From: a virus
Direction: 5' to 3' (one strand)
DNA length: 39,708 nt
IMG/VR virus record: IMGVR_UViG_3300030098_000957
Location: 1 to 39,708 of that record
Shown: piece after piece, positions 32,059-39,153 of the stretch
Layout of the letters: each line of letters opens with the position of its first letter
Numbering within the stretch: position 1 is the first letter of the stretch
Program-made: the position numbers and the translations under genes
Notes under the pieces: generated by a model
The model's database searches: none
Seen by the model: the letters and a program-made list of their open reading frames with translations, nothing else
Told to the model about the DNA's origin: nothing

Positions 32059-33740
32059 TCTGACCAGTCCTTTCCGATTTGATACTCACCATCAATGGGC
32101 ATCTTACAATCTAATTTTTCACCTGCCTCTAGTAGAGCCTGTACACCAAGCTTTCCTACTTCTTCTGCAATATCTTCTGGACATTCAAGCTGCCACTCAT
32201 CATGCACTGTAGCCATAAACTTAACAGGCATGTCCTTGATCTTACGTTCAAGAAGAACTTGTGCTACCTTCATAACAATAGCACCATCGCCTTGCAGTTG
32301 CACATTAAGTGCAGCGTGTTGTGATCGACATGGTACAAGCCTGCCATCTAACAGTTTAACTTTACCAGTACGATCTACATGTGCCTTGACATCATCAATA
32401 ACTTTCTTTAAAGCTGGCAGACGAGTCAAGAACTTTTTCTTAAGAGCAGCACCAGCATTAGCATTCTTGCCAATAATCTTGCCAATCTTTACATTGCCAG
32501 CACCATACAAGAAACCATAGAAGAAAGTCTTAGCATCGTTTCTTGTTGGTAATCCAGCAGCATGTTGATTCTCAGAGTGAATGTCTCCCTCTAAGATAAT
32601 CTTCGCATACGCTCCCTTATCATACTTAGCCATACGGGATGCAAGCATGCGTGCTTCAAGACCACTAGCATCAATACCGACTTGTACATTACCAGCGGAA
32701 GGTTTGAATAATGCTCGTGCTCTTTTGTCTCCTGATACCTGTTGCAGGTTTGGTTGCGATGCAGTCATACGACCAGTCACCGTACCCTGTGGGTTTACCA
32801 TGCCGTGAATCTTACCATCACGGCTATGGTAAGCCCGTTTAATCCAGTCAGATACTTGACCCTGTAGCTTGATAGTATCAAAGTACTTGATAAGTACCTG
32901 AGCTTCTGGATACTTGAGTTCTCTAAGCACAGCTTCGTCAACCTTTGGATTACCCTTGTCGGTCAATGGGGGAACCCAACCATACTTGGCACTAAGCCGC
33001 TCCGCAATCTGTTTGCGGGAACCCGGGTTGAAGACTGTTACCTTATCTTTAAGTCGCCGTCCTGTTTTCTCGGACCAACGTTCTTCAGTAATAGGTGGAA
33101 ATGATTGTCTCATTTCATCTTCAATAGAAATCTTATTGTACTGCAACTCTTCTTCCAAATCGTATGCAGCATCAATGTCAAAGCAAAAGCCGTTAGCAAT
33201 TTGATTAGCAATAATTCTTGTAACTTGCTGCTCAAGCCAAACAGATTTGGAATTTGCATTAATAAACTCCTGTTGTGCTGCCCAAATTTTATGGGAAACT
33301 TCTACGTCTTGAATACAATACTCTAGCATTTCATCTGAGTATTCTTCCCAGCCACCTTGATAGTCTTGTTTATGACAGCCAAGATGTTGCCCCCAACACT
33401 GAAGCGAGTTACCACCCAGAGGATGATCACTACGCTCAGGGTACATCATTCGGGAGATAACGAGAGTATCTTGTTGCTCAGTGTGAATAGGACCGTAGAA
33501 CCTTTCGAGCACAGGAATGTCATATATCGTAATGTTATGGCCAATAAGACAGTCGGCATTGCGCAACACATCAACACCAGATCTAATATCCATACCAGTA
33601 TAAGTTTTAATTTCATTTGTATCTACGTCCTTGATAACAAGGCAATGAACCTGAGTTACCTCAGGTATTACATCGCCTTTTGTATTTAAATTAATTTCGT
33701 TTAAGCCGTTGGCTTCAATGTCTAGTACGAGTCGGTTCAT
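32049..33740 (-). CDS. DNA polymerase, family A (T7 gp5-like)
   Basis: The 563-aa polymerase has a 3'-5' exonuclease domain at the N-terminus (Asp7/Glu9 in DIEANG, Asp74 in NITIYDIPVL, Asp145 in YCIQDVEVS). The polymerase domain has motif A at Asp357 (DASGLEAR), the O-helix RNDAKTFFYGFLYG (Lys404, Tyr408), and motif C His513-Asp514-Glu515. Tyr408 corresponds to the PolI 762 position, as in T7. It ends IGKDWSECH, like T7. It is about 140 residues shorter than T7 gp5 (704). Only ~21 residues separate the FP and FNPGSR anchors that flank T7's thioredoxin-binding loop (about 70 residues there), so that loop is essentially missing. GGAGG lies upstream of the ATG. Confidence 0.96.
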   Translation of the reverse strand: MNRLVLDIEANGLNEINLNTKGDVIPEVTQVHCLVIKDVDTNEIKTYTGMDIRSGVDVLRNADCLIGHNITIYDIPVLERFYGPIHTEQQDTLVISRMMYPERSDHPLGGNSLQCWGQHLGCHKQDYQGGWEEYSDEMLEYCIQDVEVSHKIWAAQQEFINANSKSVWLEQQVTRIIANQIANGFCFDIDAAYDLEEELQYNKISIEDEMRQSFPPITEERWSEKTGRRLKDKVTVFNPGSRKQIAERLSAKYGWVPPLTDKGNPKVDEAVLRELKYPEAQVLIKYFDTIKLQGQVSDWIKRAYHSRDGKIHGMVNPQGTVTGRMTASQPNLQQVSGDKRARALFKPSAGNVQVGIDASGLEARMLASRMAKYDKGAYAKIILEGDIHSENQHAAGLPTRNDAKTFFYGFLYGAGNVKIGKIIGKNANAGAALKKKFLTRLPALKKVIDDVKAHVDRTGKVKLLDGRLVPCRSQHAALNVQLQGDGAIVMKVAQVLLERKIKDMPVKFMATVHDEWQLECPEDIAEEVGKLGVQALLEAGEKLDCKMPIDGEYQIGKDWSECH

Positions 33741-33756
33741 GAGACTCTTCCTCCTA

Positions 33757-35442
33757 TTAGTTAAACGTTACATTGCCTGCATCAGATTCCTGATACTCGA
33801 CTTCCTCCAGTCTACCGCAGTTGTGATTGTAGTAGAGAGCTGAAGCTATACCACACTTACCAGTTAGGCGGTTCTTCAGAACACGAACTGTAGTTGTATT
33901 CTTGACCACCTCGTCTGGGTCTTGTCGGTTACGCTCCAATGCGATAACAGTATTGGGTACAGAAGCAAGAGAGCCTGAGCCTCTAAGATCCTGCATGGTA
34001 ATACGTTCGCCTTCTTCAAATGCCTTGCCATTCTTGACAAGCTGAGATACGATATGAATGTGTACACCAGTGCGTGACACAAGTGATCGCAACTCTTTCA
34101 TAAGACTGTCAATCAACAGTCGTTCGTTATCATTCATAGACCCAAGCATACCAGTAGCGGCAGCAGTAATGTGGTCAAGAACAATAACCTCAATGCCAAG
34201 AGATACAGCCATGAACTCTAGGCGTTGCACAAGATTCTCTACACCATTGTTACCAAGGTGGTCATAGATATAGAATCCAGTCTTGCTTAGTTTACCCAAG
34301 GCATCATGATACTCTGCATCATTGAATGTGTCAATCTCATTTGTTGACAAAACATTCTGACCCTCTTCTTCCATCAGCTTGTGCATCAATCGTTCTGCAC
34401 GGATAGATCGAACAGGCTTGTTGATAATCAAAGAGATAATATCTTCTATAGTTTCTTTGGGTGATTCTTCTAGCATGATAGCACCGCACTTGCGTCCTCG
34501 CTTGAGATGATCCCAAATGATTTCACGAATGATAGTAGACTTACCTGAGCCAGTACCCGATGTCCAAAGAGTAATCTCTCCTGATCTTTGACCAATCAAG
34601 AACTTGTTCATGTTACCCCAAGGATAAGAGAACACACTCTGTTCTGTATCTTCATTAAGATTAATATTAGAGATGTGCAAGATTTCATCTGGGCTATAGT
34701 GCTGTGCATTCCACATAGCAGTCATAACTTCTTTACTCTTACCTGCAAGCAAGCAATCGTTTGGGTCGTTGAATGGCAGGTTAGCAATCTTGCACTTACC
34801 CGGAGGCAGTGTCTCAGCTACTCTCTTTGCTGCCTCTCGACCAGCTTCATCCTCATCAAACATAAGAATAACTTCATCATACGAGTTAACAAACTCCAAG
34901 TTATCTTTGATAGATTTCAAAGCACCTTGTGCTCCCGTTGGTAATGAGACTACAGGCCAGCCGCCATTGATTTGGCAGACAGTCATCGCATCGACTTCAC
35001 CCTCGGTAATGACAAGTTTCTTGCCACCCTTGGATGGCCACAGCCATTGTCCATACAACGGAAGGTTATGTGCTTTGCCTACCCATTTAAACTGCTTATC
35101 AGGACCACGCAACTTCTGAGCAATCAGCTCTCCATCTCTGTAGTAGTTAGCAATCTCTACATCTTTACCGTTCATGTTTGCAGATTGATAGTCAAACTTC
35201 TTAGTAACATCTTCTTTGATGCCACGATGAGAGAGAACTTGGCAAGCACCCCTGTAAGGTTTCCAATCTTCATCATAAACAGGTTCTGGTTTTATATCAT
35301 GCATAGGTTTATCTCCTTCCCAATATCCACATGCGAAACAATACTTGTGACCATCATCATAGATCGCAAGGTTGTCTCCTTTTGTATCACGACCCTGCCC
35401 CCTACACTGGGGACAGGGCTCGTGATGAGTACAAACACTCAT
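33757..35442 (-). CDS. Primase-helicase (T7 gp4-like)
   Basis: The 561-aa protein matches T7 gp4A (566 aa). The N-terminal zinc ribbon has Cys10, Cys13, Cys35 and Cys38 (CPQC...CFAC). The TOPRIM primase core has Glu147 (ITEGEVDAMTV) and Asp196 (MFDEDEAG). The C-terminal RecA-type DnaB helicase has Walker A at 296-303 (GTGSGKST) and Asp423 (IVLDHITA), with SQLVKNGK and QDLRGSGSLASVPN downstream. It primes and unwinds DNA at the phage replication fork. An AAAGGA site overlaps the end of the PEP-CTERM-like gene, so the two genes are in one transcript. Confidence 0.96.
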   Translation of the reverse strand: MSVCTHHEPCPQCRGQGRDTKGDNLAIYDDGHKYCFACGYWEGDKPMHDIKPEPVYDEDWKPYRGACQVLSHRGIKEDVTKKFDYQSANMNGKDVEIANYYRDGELIAQKLRGPDKQFKWVGKAHNLPLYGQWLWPSKGGKKLVITEGEVDAMTVCQINGGWPVVSLPTGAQGALKSIKDNLEFVNSYDEVILMFDEDEAGREAAKRVAETLPPGKCKIANLPFNDPNDCLLAGKSKEVMTAMWNAQHYSPDEILHISNINLNEDTEQSVFSYPWGNMNKFLIGQRSGEITLWTSGTGSGKSTIIREIIWDHLKRGRKCGAIMLEESPKETIEDIISLIINKPVRSIRAERLMHKLMEEEGQNVLSTNEIDTFNDAEYHDALGKLSKTGFYIYDHLGNNGVENLVQRLEFMAVSLGIEVIVLDHITAAATGMLGSMNDNERLLIDSLMKELRSLVSRTGVHIHIVSQLVKNGKAFEEGERITMQDLRGSGSLASVPNTVIALERNRQDPDEVVKNTTTVRVLKNRLTGKCGIASALYYNHNCGRLEEVEYQESDAGNVTFN

Positions 35443-35444
35443 AC

Positions 35445-35888
35445 TTATTCCTTTCTATTTCTCCTACCAAGGCCAGCGAGCCCAAGCATAGCCAGAGCAC
35501 CGGGGGCAGGAATTAAGTTTCCGTCAAACTGAGTACCAATGGTAGTGAAGAAGTCATAAGATCCTTCTTCTGCATTAAAGAGAACAGCTTGTTGAAACTC
35601 ATAGCCATACGCTTCATCAGTAGTGTAGCTGTAGCTAACGGTTTCACCGGGACTAACTTCTACATTCCAAGTGACAGTATCATCAATAACAAGATCGAAG
35701 ATAGCAATATCAGATGTTGCATCATTTGAGAATGTATAAACAAACAGCTCTGAGTTTGCTTCTTCATCTAAGAAGTATGAAGCAACAAAGCTACCTGTCC
35801 ACTGAAAATCTTCACCAGCATCACCTACATAGGTTTGCTCAGTATAGTCTGGTCCTGCAAGACCAGCTAACAATAATTCTAATAACAT
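35445..35888 (-). CDS. PEP-CTERM-like exported protein
   Basis: The 147-aa product ends with a tripartite C-terminal signal: a Pro-rich start (LIPAPGAL), a short hydrophobic helix (AMLGLAGLG) and an Arg-rich tail (RRNRKE). This is the design of PEP-CTERM signals cut by exosortases in biofilm-forming Gram-negative bacteria, and the variant PAPGALALLGLAGLxxRRR is typical, from memory, of Planctomycetes. The body (residues ~15-120) is acidic, beta-rich and aromatic (FQWTGSFVASYFLDEEANSELFVYTF, VTWNVEVSPGETVSYSYTT). The N-terminus MLLELLLAGLAG is hydrophobic but lacks a basic start, so export may be unusual. GGAG lies seven bases upstream of the ATG. It sits between the tRNA genes and primase-helicase, where T7 has lysozyme. 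Confidence 0.85.
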   Translation of the reverse strand: MLLELLLAGLAGPDYTEQTYVGDAGEDFQWTGSFVASYFLDEEANSELFVYTFSNDATSDIAIFDLVIDDTVTWNVEVSPGETVSYSYTTDEAYGYEFQQAVLFNAEEGSYDFFTTIGTQFDGNLIPAPGALAMLGLAGLGRRNRKE

Positions 35889-35909
35889 ACGTTATCTCCT
35901 AAAATAAAT

Positions 35910-35935
35910 GTGCCACCCTACCGACTGGGTGACAC
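35910..35935 (-). terminator. Hairpin after the tRNA genes
   Basis: On the minus strand GTGTCACCC and GGGTGGCAC can pair as a nine-base stem (one G-U pair) around an eight-base loop, five bases after the tRNA-Arg end. The sequence downstream is ATTTATTTTAGG, so a U-rich run is interrupted by A. It could be a weak terminator or a processing site releasing the tRNA 3' end. The next ribosome site follows eight bases later. Confidence 0.5.
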
Positions 35936-35940
35936 ATAAC

Positions 35941-36013
35941 GCTCTCGGCAAGACTCGAACTTGCAACCTACTGCTTAGAAGGCAGTTGCTCTATCCAATT
36001 GAGCTACGAAAGC
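35941..36013 (-). tRNA. tRNA-Arg (anticodon UCU)
   Basis: A full cloverleaf folds on the minus strand: acceptor GCTTTCG/CGAGAGC (one G-U), D-stem GCTC/GAGC, anticodon stem ACTGC/GCAGT with loop CTTCTAA (U33, anticodon TCT), a five-base variable loop and T-stem GCAAG/CTTGC with TTCGAGT. The discriminator would be G (35940) and CCA is not encoded. It reads AGA and AGG, which are frequent in the AT-rich genes here. It lies four bases downstream of the tRNA-Leu gene, so both are probably cut from one transcript. Confidence 0.95.
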
Positions 36014-36017
36014 CAAT

Positions 36018-36089
36018 AGCTCCACCGGGACTCGAACCCGGACTGGATGGATTTTAAGTCCACTGCCTCTGCCATTGGGCTATGGAGCC
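36018..36089 (-). tRNA. tRNA with anticodon UAA (tRNA-Leu, short variable loop)
   Basis: The cloverleaf has acceptor GGCTCCA/TGGAGCT (first pair G-U), a three-base D-stem GCC/GGC, anticodon stem GTGGA/TCCAT with loop CTTAAAA (U33, anticodon TAA), a five-base variable loop and T-stem CCGGG/CCCGG with TTCGAGT. The discriminator is A (36017). It would read UUA, very common in this genome. Bacterial tRNA-Leu normally has a long variable arm; this one is short, so it may descend from another isotype with a changed anticodon and its charging is uncertain. CCA is not encoded. Confidence 0.9.
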
Positions 36090-36094
36090 TGCGG

Positions 36095-36340
36095 TTAGTT
36101 GTCCCGCTTGTGCTCTGCCCATGCGACAAAGGTTTGTTCAACACATGAAATATTTGGCATAGCAAACTGCCGACCAATCCAATTACCATTGTGATCTTGT
36201 CCATCAATCTTTACAAGATAACCATTAGCAATCTTGTTAATATAAAGATCATTATCAACAGTATCAAACTGACACAGGTAAGCGGCAGCTTGAGTCACGC
36301 AGTCTTCAACACTGCATTTAGTTTCATTACAATCACTCAT
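36095..36340 (-). CDS. Small hypothetical protein with N-terminal cysteines
   Basis: The 81-aa product starts at ATG 36340, chosen because AAGGAG lies seven bases upstream; an earlier in-frame ATG lies inside the RusA gene. It has three evenly spaced cysteines at the start (CNETKCSVEDC) and two later ones (YLC, ISC). The middle is beta-like (LYINKIANGYLVKIDGQDHNGNWIGRQ). No family is recognised. It lies between RusA and the tRNA genes and overlaps RusA by eight bases. Confidence 0.75.
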   Translation of the reverse strand: MSDCNETKCSVEDCVTQAAAYLCQFDTVDNDLYINKIANGYLVKIDGQDHNGNWIGRQFAMPNISCVEQTFVAWAEHKRDN

Positions 36341-36713
36341 TGGGTTTCTCCTTGTTAATTCCCAAAACAAAATATCCATTTGCATCTTCAGCCCACTGCT
36401 TTGTAGCGTATAGTTTAATTACTTGTGAGTCATCATCCCATAGTCTACCATTCATGACATCAAAGATAGCCTTTACAAAATTATCAATGTCCGCCTTTGG
36501 TGCATCTAATTTAGTAGTCTTTGGTCTGCCAATAAACAGTTCAAGATCTACAGTCAATGGACCAGACAGCGGTTCCCATTCTCCCAATACATCGTCTACA
36601 ATCTCCGCTGCTTCGCGTCGAAAGTTTTTATAGGGTCCGGCAAAGTAGGCCCCGTGCTTTGACACACGAGGTCTACTAGCCGCAACAGGACTAATGGGAA
36701 AGGACCACTCCAT
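36333..36713 (-). CDS. RusA-family Holliday junction resolvase
   Basis: The 126-aa protein matches RusA in length (about 120 aa) and motifs: ASRPRVSKHGAYFAGPYKNFR at residues ~12-32, the Asp-rich core APKADIDNFVKAIFDVMNG near 71-90, and LWDDDSQV near 91-98. The Asp residues bind the catalytic metal. It should cut branched DNA before packaging, the job of endonuclease I (gp3) in T7, whose genome position (after SSB) it occupies. Its ATG overlaps the SSB stop (TAATG). Confidence 0.93.
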   Translation of the reverse strand: MEWSFPISPVAASRPRVSKHGAYFAGPYKNFRREAAEIVDDVLGEWEPLSGPLTVDLELFIGRPKTTKLDAPKADIDNFVKAIFDVMNGRLWDDDSQVIKLYATKQWAEDANGYFVLGINKEKPNE

Positions 36714-37228
36714 TAGAACGGGGTGTCTTGAGTCTCAACCTCAGGAGCCATGGCTTCAGAGCCATCGAATCCTTCAGTCTTATCAAAGCCGCTGCTCTGC
36801 TGTTGTTCACCCTTCTCAATGATCTGGACACCATTTAAGAAGAATGATACAGAGCCATCACGCTTGAGAAGCATAGGCTTAAGACGAAGCCGAACCTTGT
36901 CACCGCCCATAGGCACAGCCTTGGTAGGCTTGGTGTTAGCATCTACACATGGGTAGATATCTTTCTTCTCTCCGCCATTCTCTGGTGGGTTAGTAAACAA
37001 GGTAGACTTGACCTTAAGGATCTGAGCATCTTCTTGTTCATACATACCATTGATCTTCTTACCACCAAGGGCAGTTTGGATCTCACTGAGCTGCGTCTGA
37101 AGCTGATCGTCAACAACGACGCTTACGTTATGGTTGCCGGGAGCACCAAACTTATCATCAGGACGATGCAGATGTGACCATTTCACATCTAGGGTGTGAG
37201 TGTTAAACACTTTAGTAGGATCATTCAT
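36713..37228 (-). CDS. Single-stranded DNA-binding protein (T7 gp2.5-like)
   Basis: The 171-aa protein has an OB-fold-like body (residues ~1-135: LDVKWSHLHRPDDKF, HNVSVVVDD, LKVKSTLFTNPPENGG, KVRLRLKPMLLKRDGSVSFFLNGVQII). An acidic C-terminal tail ends in an aromatic residue (GSEAMAPEVETQDTPF). T7 gp2.5 (232 aa) also ends in acidic residues plus Phe, which contacts polymerase and helicase. It is shorter than gp2.5 but has the same order, before the resolvase and primase-helicase genes. GAGG lies upstream of the ATG. Confidence 0.88.
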   Translation of the reverse strand: MNDPTKVFNTHTLDVKWSHLHRPDDKFGAPGNHNVSVVVDDQLQTQLSEIQTALGGKKINGMYEQEDAQILKVKSTLFTNPPENGGEKKDIYPCVDANTKPTKAVPMGGDKVRLRLKPMLLKRDGSVSFFLNGVQIIEKGEQQQSSGFDKTEGFDGSEAMAPEVETQDTPF

Positions 37229-37237
37229 ATGATTACC

Positions 37238-37351
37238 TCAATTCTTTCTGCCAGCCTTACGCTGACCATACTTGTTCTTATGTTGCCGACGAGTTCTTCC
37301 CGCCTTCTTCATACGGGCAACAATACTACTATCAATTTGATTCTTTGCCAT
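37238..37351 (-). CDS. Tiny basic peptide
   Basis: The 37-aa ORF starts at ATG 37351 with GGAG eight bases upstream. It is rich in Arg and Lys (ARMKKAGRTRRQHKNKYGQRKAGRK). There is no acidic residue after position 7. It overlaps the preceding gene by 20 nt and is followed nine bases later by SSB. In this early/replication block such a peptide could bind nucleic acid or inhibit a host enzyme. Not a recognised family. Confidence 0.65.
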   Translation of the reverse strand: MAKNQIDSSIVARMKKAGRTRRQHKNKYGQRKAGRKN

Positions 37352-37595
37352 TTAATTTCTCCATGGCTTCATTGAATTCTTGTTCGGATATTTTACCAAA
37401 AGCGAGCTTCCAACGCAAGTCTTCTTCAGCATAAGAAATATTTTTATTTCGTGGTGCTGATCCCTTGCCTTGTTCATTCATGTTAGTAGGATACCACTTG
37501 TTTTTATTTTTTCTACCAAATTTTACATCGCGGTCTTTATAACTACGACTATTATTCTTAAACCATTTTTCTCTTAAGTCATCACGCAATGCCAT
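37332..37595 (-). CDS. Small basic hypothetical protein
   Basis: The 87-aa product starts at ATG 37595, giving a 14-nt overlap with the phosphoesterase end. An upstream ATG in the same frame would be deep in that gene. It is basic in the middle (RSYKDRDVKFGRKNKNKWYP) and helical and acidic at the end (AEEDLRWKLAFGKISEQEFNEAMEKLNG). There is no strong ribosome site, so translation is likely coupled. The C-terminal helix WKLAFGKISEQEFNEA resembles that of short SHOCT-like helices, but this is a weak impression. Confidence 0.7.
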   Translation of the reverse strand: MALRDDLREKWFKNNSRSYKDRDVKFGRKNKNKWYPTNMNEQGKGSAPRNKNISYAEEDLRWKLAFGKISEQEFNEAMEKLNGKESN

Positions 37596-38262
37596 TGTAT
37601 GGTTCCCAGTATGCATACTTGCCATCCAATACAATACCACAGCCTAAGATAGGTTTGGCATTGTATCTCCGTGCATAGTACATAGCTAATTGATCGTGGT
37701 CTACACCACAGCCTACGTTCATACCAAAGACTCTACCACCTTCATTACGATAGTAATTAACACCAGCTAGTGAGTGAGTATGCCCTTGCACATAAGAGTT
37801 AAAGTTATCCATAGCATTATTCAGTGCCGCATACTTGCCACCACGACCGCTATCGCCATGCCGATATAACACACCATCCAAATTGTGAGTAGCATATCTT
37901 GGCCTCCAATCCCAGCCCGGAGTTTTCCACAGATAGTTGTAGTCAACTAAGCACTCTTCAGGCAAGCCAACAGTAGTCATTTGTCTCCGGGGTAGGTCAT
38001 CATGATTACCCGTCATGACAGTAGCCTTAGGAAATAACTTATACAACATTTGCACTTGATCCAGAGCTTTCTGGTATTCCAAGGCTGGGCTATCAAAGCC
38101 GGGCATCTTCTCGTGGTAGGAAATGCTAGCCCAGTCTACGACATCACCGATATGAACTACGGTATCAATCTCCCACTGATCAGCCATTTCTTCTAGGAAG
38201 TTTGGATACCCAAGGTCCATGGCTGGACAGTGGGTATCACCTATTACGAGTACTCTTGCCAT
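37582..38262 (-). CDS. Calcineurin-like metallophosphoesterase
   Basis: The 226-aa protein shows the full metal-binding set: GDTHCP (residues 8-13), HIGDVVDW (~37-44), GNHDD (~82-86), and near the C-terminus GHTHS with a further His. It should be a two-metal phosphoesterase; the target in the phage cycle is unknown (DNA ends, nucleotides, RNA or a signalling nucleotide). I chose ATG 38262, with GGAGA seven bases upstream, over an ATG at 38304. Many marine phages encode a similar enzyme near the replication genes. Confidence 0.9.
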   Translation of the reverse strand: MARVLVIGDTHCPAMDLGYPNFLEEMADQWEIDTVVHIGDVVDWASISYHEKMPGFDSPALEYQKALDQVQMLYKLFPKATVMTGNHDDLPRRQMTTVGLPEECLVDYNYLWKTPGWDWRPRYATHNLDGVLYRHGDSGRGGKYAALNNAMDNFNSYVQGHTHSLAGVNYYRNEGGRVFGMNVGCGVDHDQLAMYYARRYNAKPILGCGIVLDGKYAYWEPYNGIA

Positions 38263-38572
38263 TTCTAAATCTCCGTTTGTAGTCATCCTTCCATTGATCA
38301 ACATGGGAGGGAAGATCTACCATTCTTTCTGAGCCCTCGATATACTCAGCTGAAATGAACTGACCTTTCTCATCAGCATTATGCTTGTACTTACAAGCTT
38401 CAGCACGACGCGGTGCATACAGGTCAACAAGACCATCAATATGCAACCGCTGCAGAGCATTAAGCTCATCGTAATTATACTCTTTCACTTCGAGAACGTC
38501 AAACCATTCTCCTTTGTGAAAGAACTTAGCGGCAGGCTTACTCTTTGCCTGCTCCATCGCTTTCTTCTTCAT
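38237..38572 (-). CDS. Hypothetical protein upstream of the phosphoesterase
   Basis: The 111-aa product has two adjacent ATGs; the second (38572) gives better spacing from AGGAGG. It is a charged alpha/beta protein: FHKGEWFDVLEVKEYNYDEL (~20-38), HIDGLVDLYAPRRAEACKYKHN (~45-67) and a basic end (WKDDYKRRFRNGKSTRNR). The stop lies inside the phosphoesterase start (26-nt overlap). No family is recognised. Confidence 0.75.
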   Translation of the reverse strand: MKKKAMEQAKSKPAAKFFHKGEWFDVLEVKEYNYDELNALQRLHIDGLVDLYAPRRAEACKYKHNADEKGQFISAEYIEGSERMVDLPSHVDQWKDDYKRRFRNGKSTRNR

Positions 38573-38795
38573 CATTATCCTCCTCTACAGGGAACATTAC
38601 GTTCAACTGCATATCGGTTTCTTTCTTTACACCTGCCTCAACAAAGGCAACGAACATATTTTCCATAAATAATTTTGCAAAATTTTCTGAAGGTAATTCT
38701 ATTGTTAGATTAGAGCCATCAATCTTTGCTAGAGTAACAGCTTCTGTAATACCTTTCTCCATATCACCCTCTGAATTGATTACTAGATGTGTCAT
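38538..38795 (-). CDS. Small acidic hypothetical protein
   Basis: The 85-aa product has an alpha/beta body (MTHLVINSEGD, NLTIELPSENFAKLFMENMFVAFVEAGV) and a very acidic C-terminus (VEEDNDEEESDGAGKE). AAAGGA lies seven bases before the ATG. Small acidic proteins in the early region of T7-like phages often inhibit host enzymes by mimicking DNA (compare T7 Ocr), but there is no sequence similarity to support that here. It overlaps both neighbours by about 32-35 nt. Confidence 0.75.
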   Translation of the reverse strand: MTHLVINSEGDMEKGITEAVTLAKIDGSNLTIELPSENFAKLFMENMFVAFVEAGVKKETDMQLNVMFPVEEDNDEEESDGAGKE

Positions 38796-39153
38796 TATTA
38801 GTCCTTTCTAAATAGTAAACATTTTGTATCATACCTATAGGTATCTTTGTGACCCCGCCAATTTGGTCGTGACCCACATTATCGGTAATAGAATAATGAG
38901 TATCGGTAATAGCACAAAGAAAGCCAACAGATTTAATAATAGGAAGATTACTAAATATATAATCATCAGCATCATTCCTATCAACCCAACCGGGACCGCC
39001 ACAAGTTTCCGCATCATGCCACCATATCTCCACACGTTCAGGAAAAGAAGTACTTGGAGTCCAAGACTCCTGTGAGATCCATGTCTCTTCGTTCTGGGAC
39101 ATCAGGGAGTGTGACACCCGTGGTTGCTTCGACGCATCGTTTGAATACTTCAA
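38764..39153 (-). CDS. Hypothetical protein, probable TTG start inside the RNA polymerase gene
   Basis: The 129-aa reading frame begins with TTG at 39153, seven bases after AAGGAG, and overlaps the RNA polymerase gene by 116 nt. An in-frame ATG at 39102 has no ribosome site; I therefore prefer the TTG but with doubt. The product has a Trp/Cys-rich centre (VEIWWHDAETCGGPGWVD), then DADDYIFSNLPIIKSVGFL. The pattern YIFSNLP...G.L and H-Y-S-I-T-D suggests a small beta-rich fold, unrecognised. Confidence 0.65.
   Translation of the reverse strand: MKYSNDASKQPRVSHSLMSQNEETWISQESWTPSTSFPERVEIWWHDAETCGGPGWVDRNDADDYIFSNLPIIKSVGFLCAITDTHYSITDNVGHDQIGGVTKIPIGMIQNVYYLERTNNDTSSNQFRG

Noticed and set aside
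32095-35532. Several plus-strand frames of 60-186 aa opposite polymerase and primase-helicase
   Set aside because: All are antisense shadows of strongly supported enzymes; none has a domain, and every other supported gene is on the minus strand.
35941-36089. tRNA genes as a phage attachment site
   Set aside because: Both are complete, functional-looking tRNAs and no integrase or excisionase gene is in the window; the T7-like gene set argues for a lytic phage.
38538-38795. Ocr-like DNA-mimic anti-restriction protein
   Set aside because: The acidic tail alone is not enough; length, fold pattern and sequence do not match Ocr.
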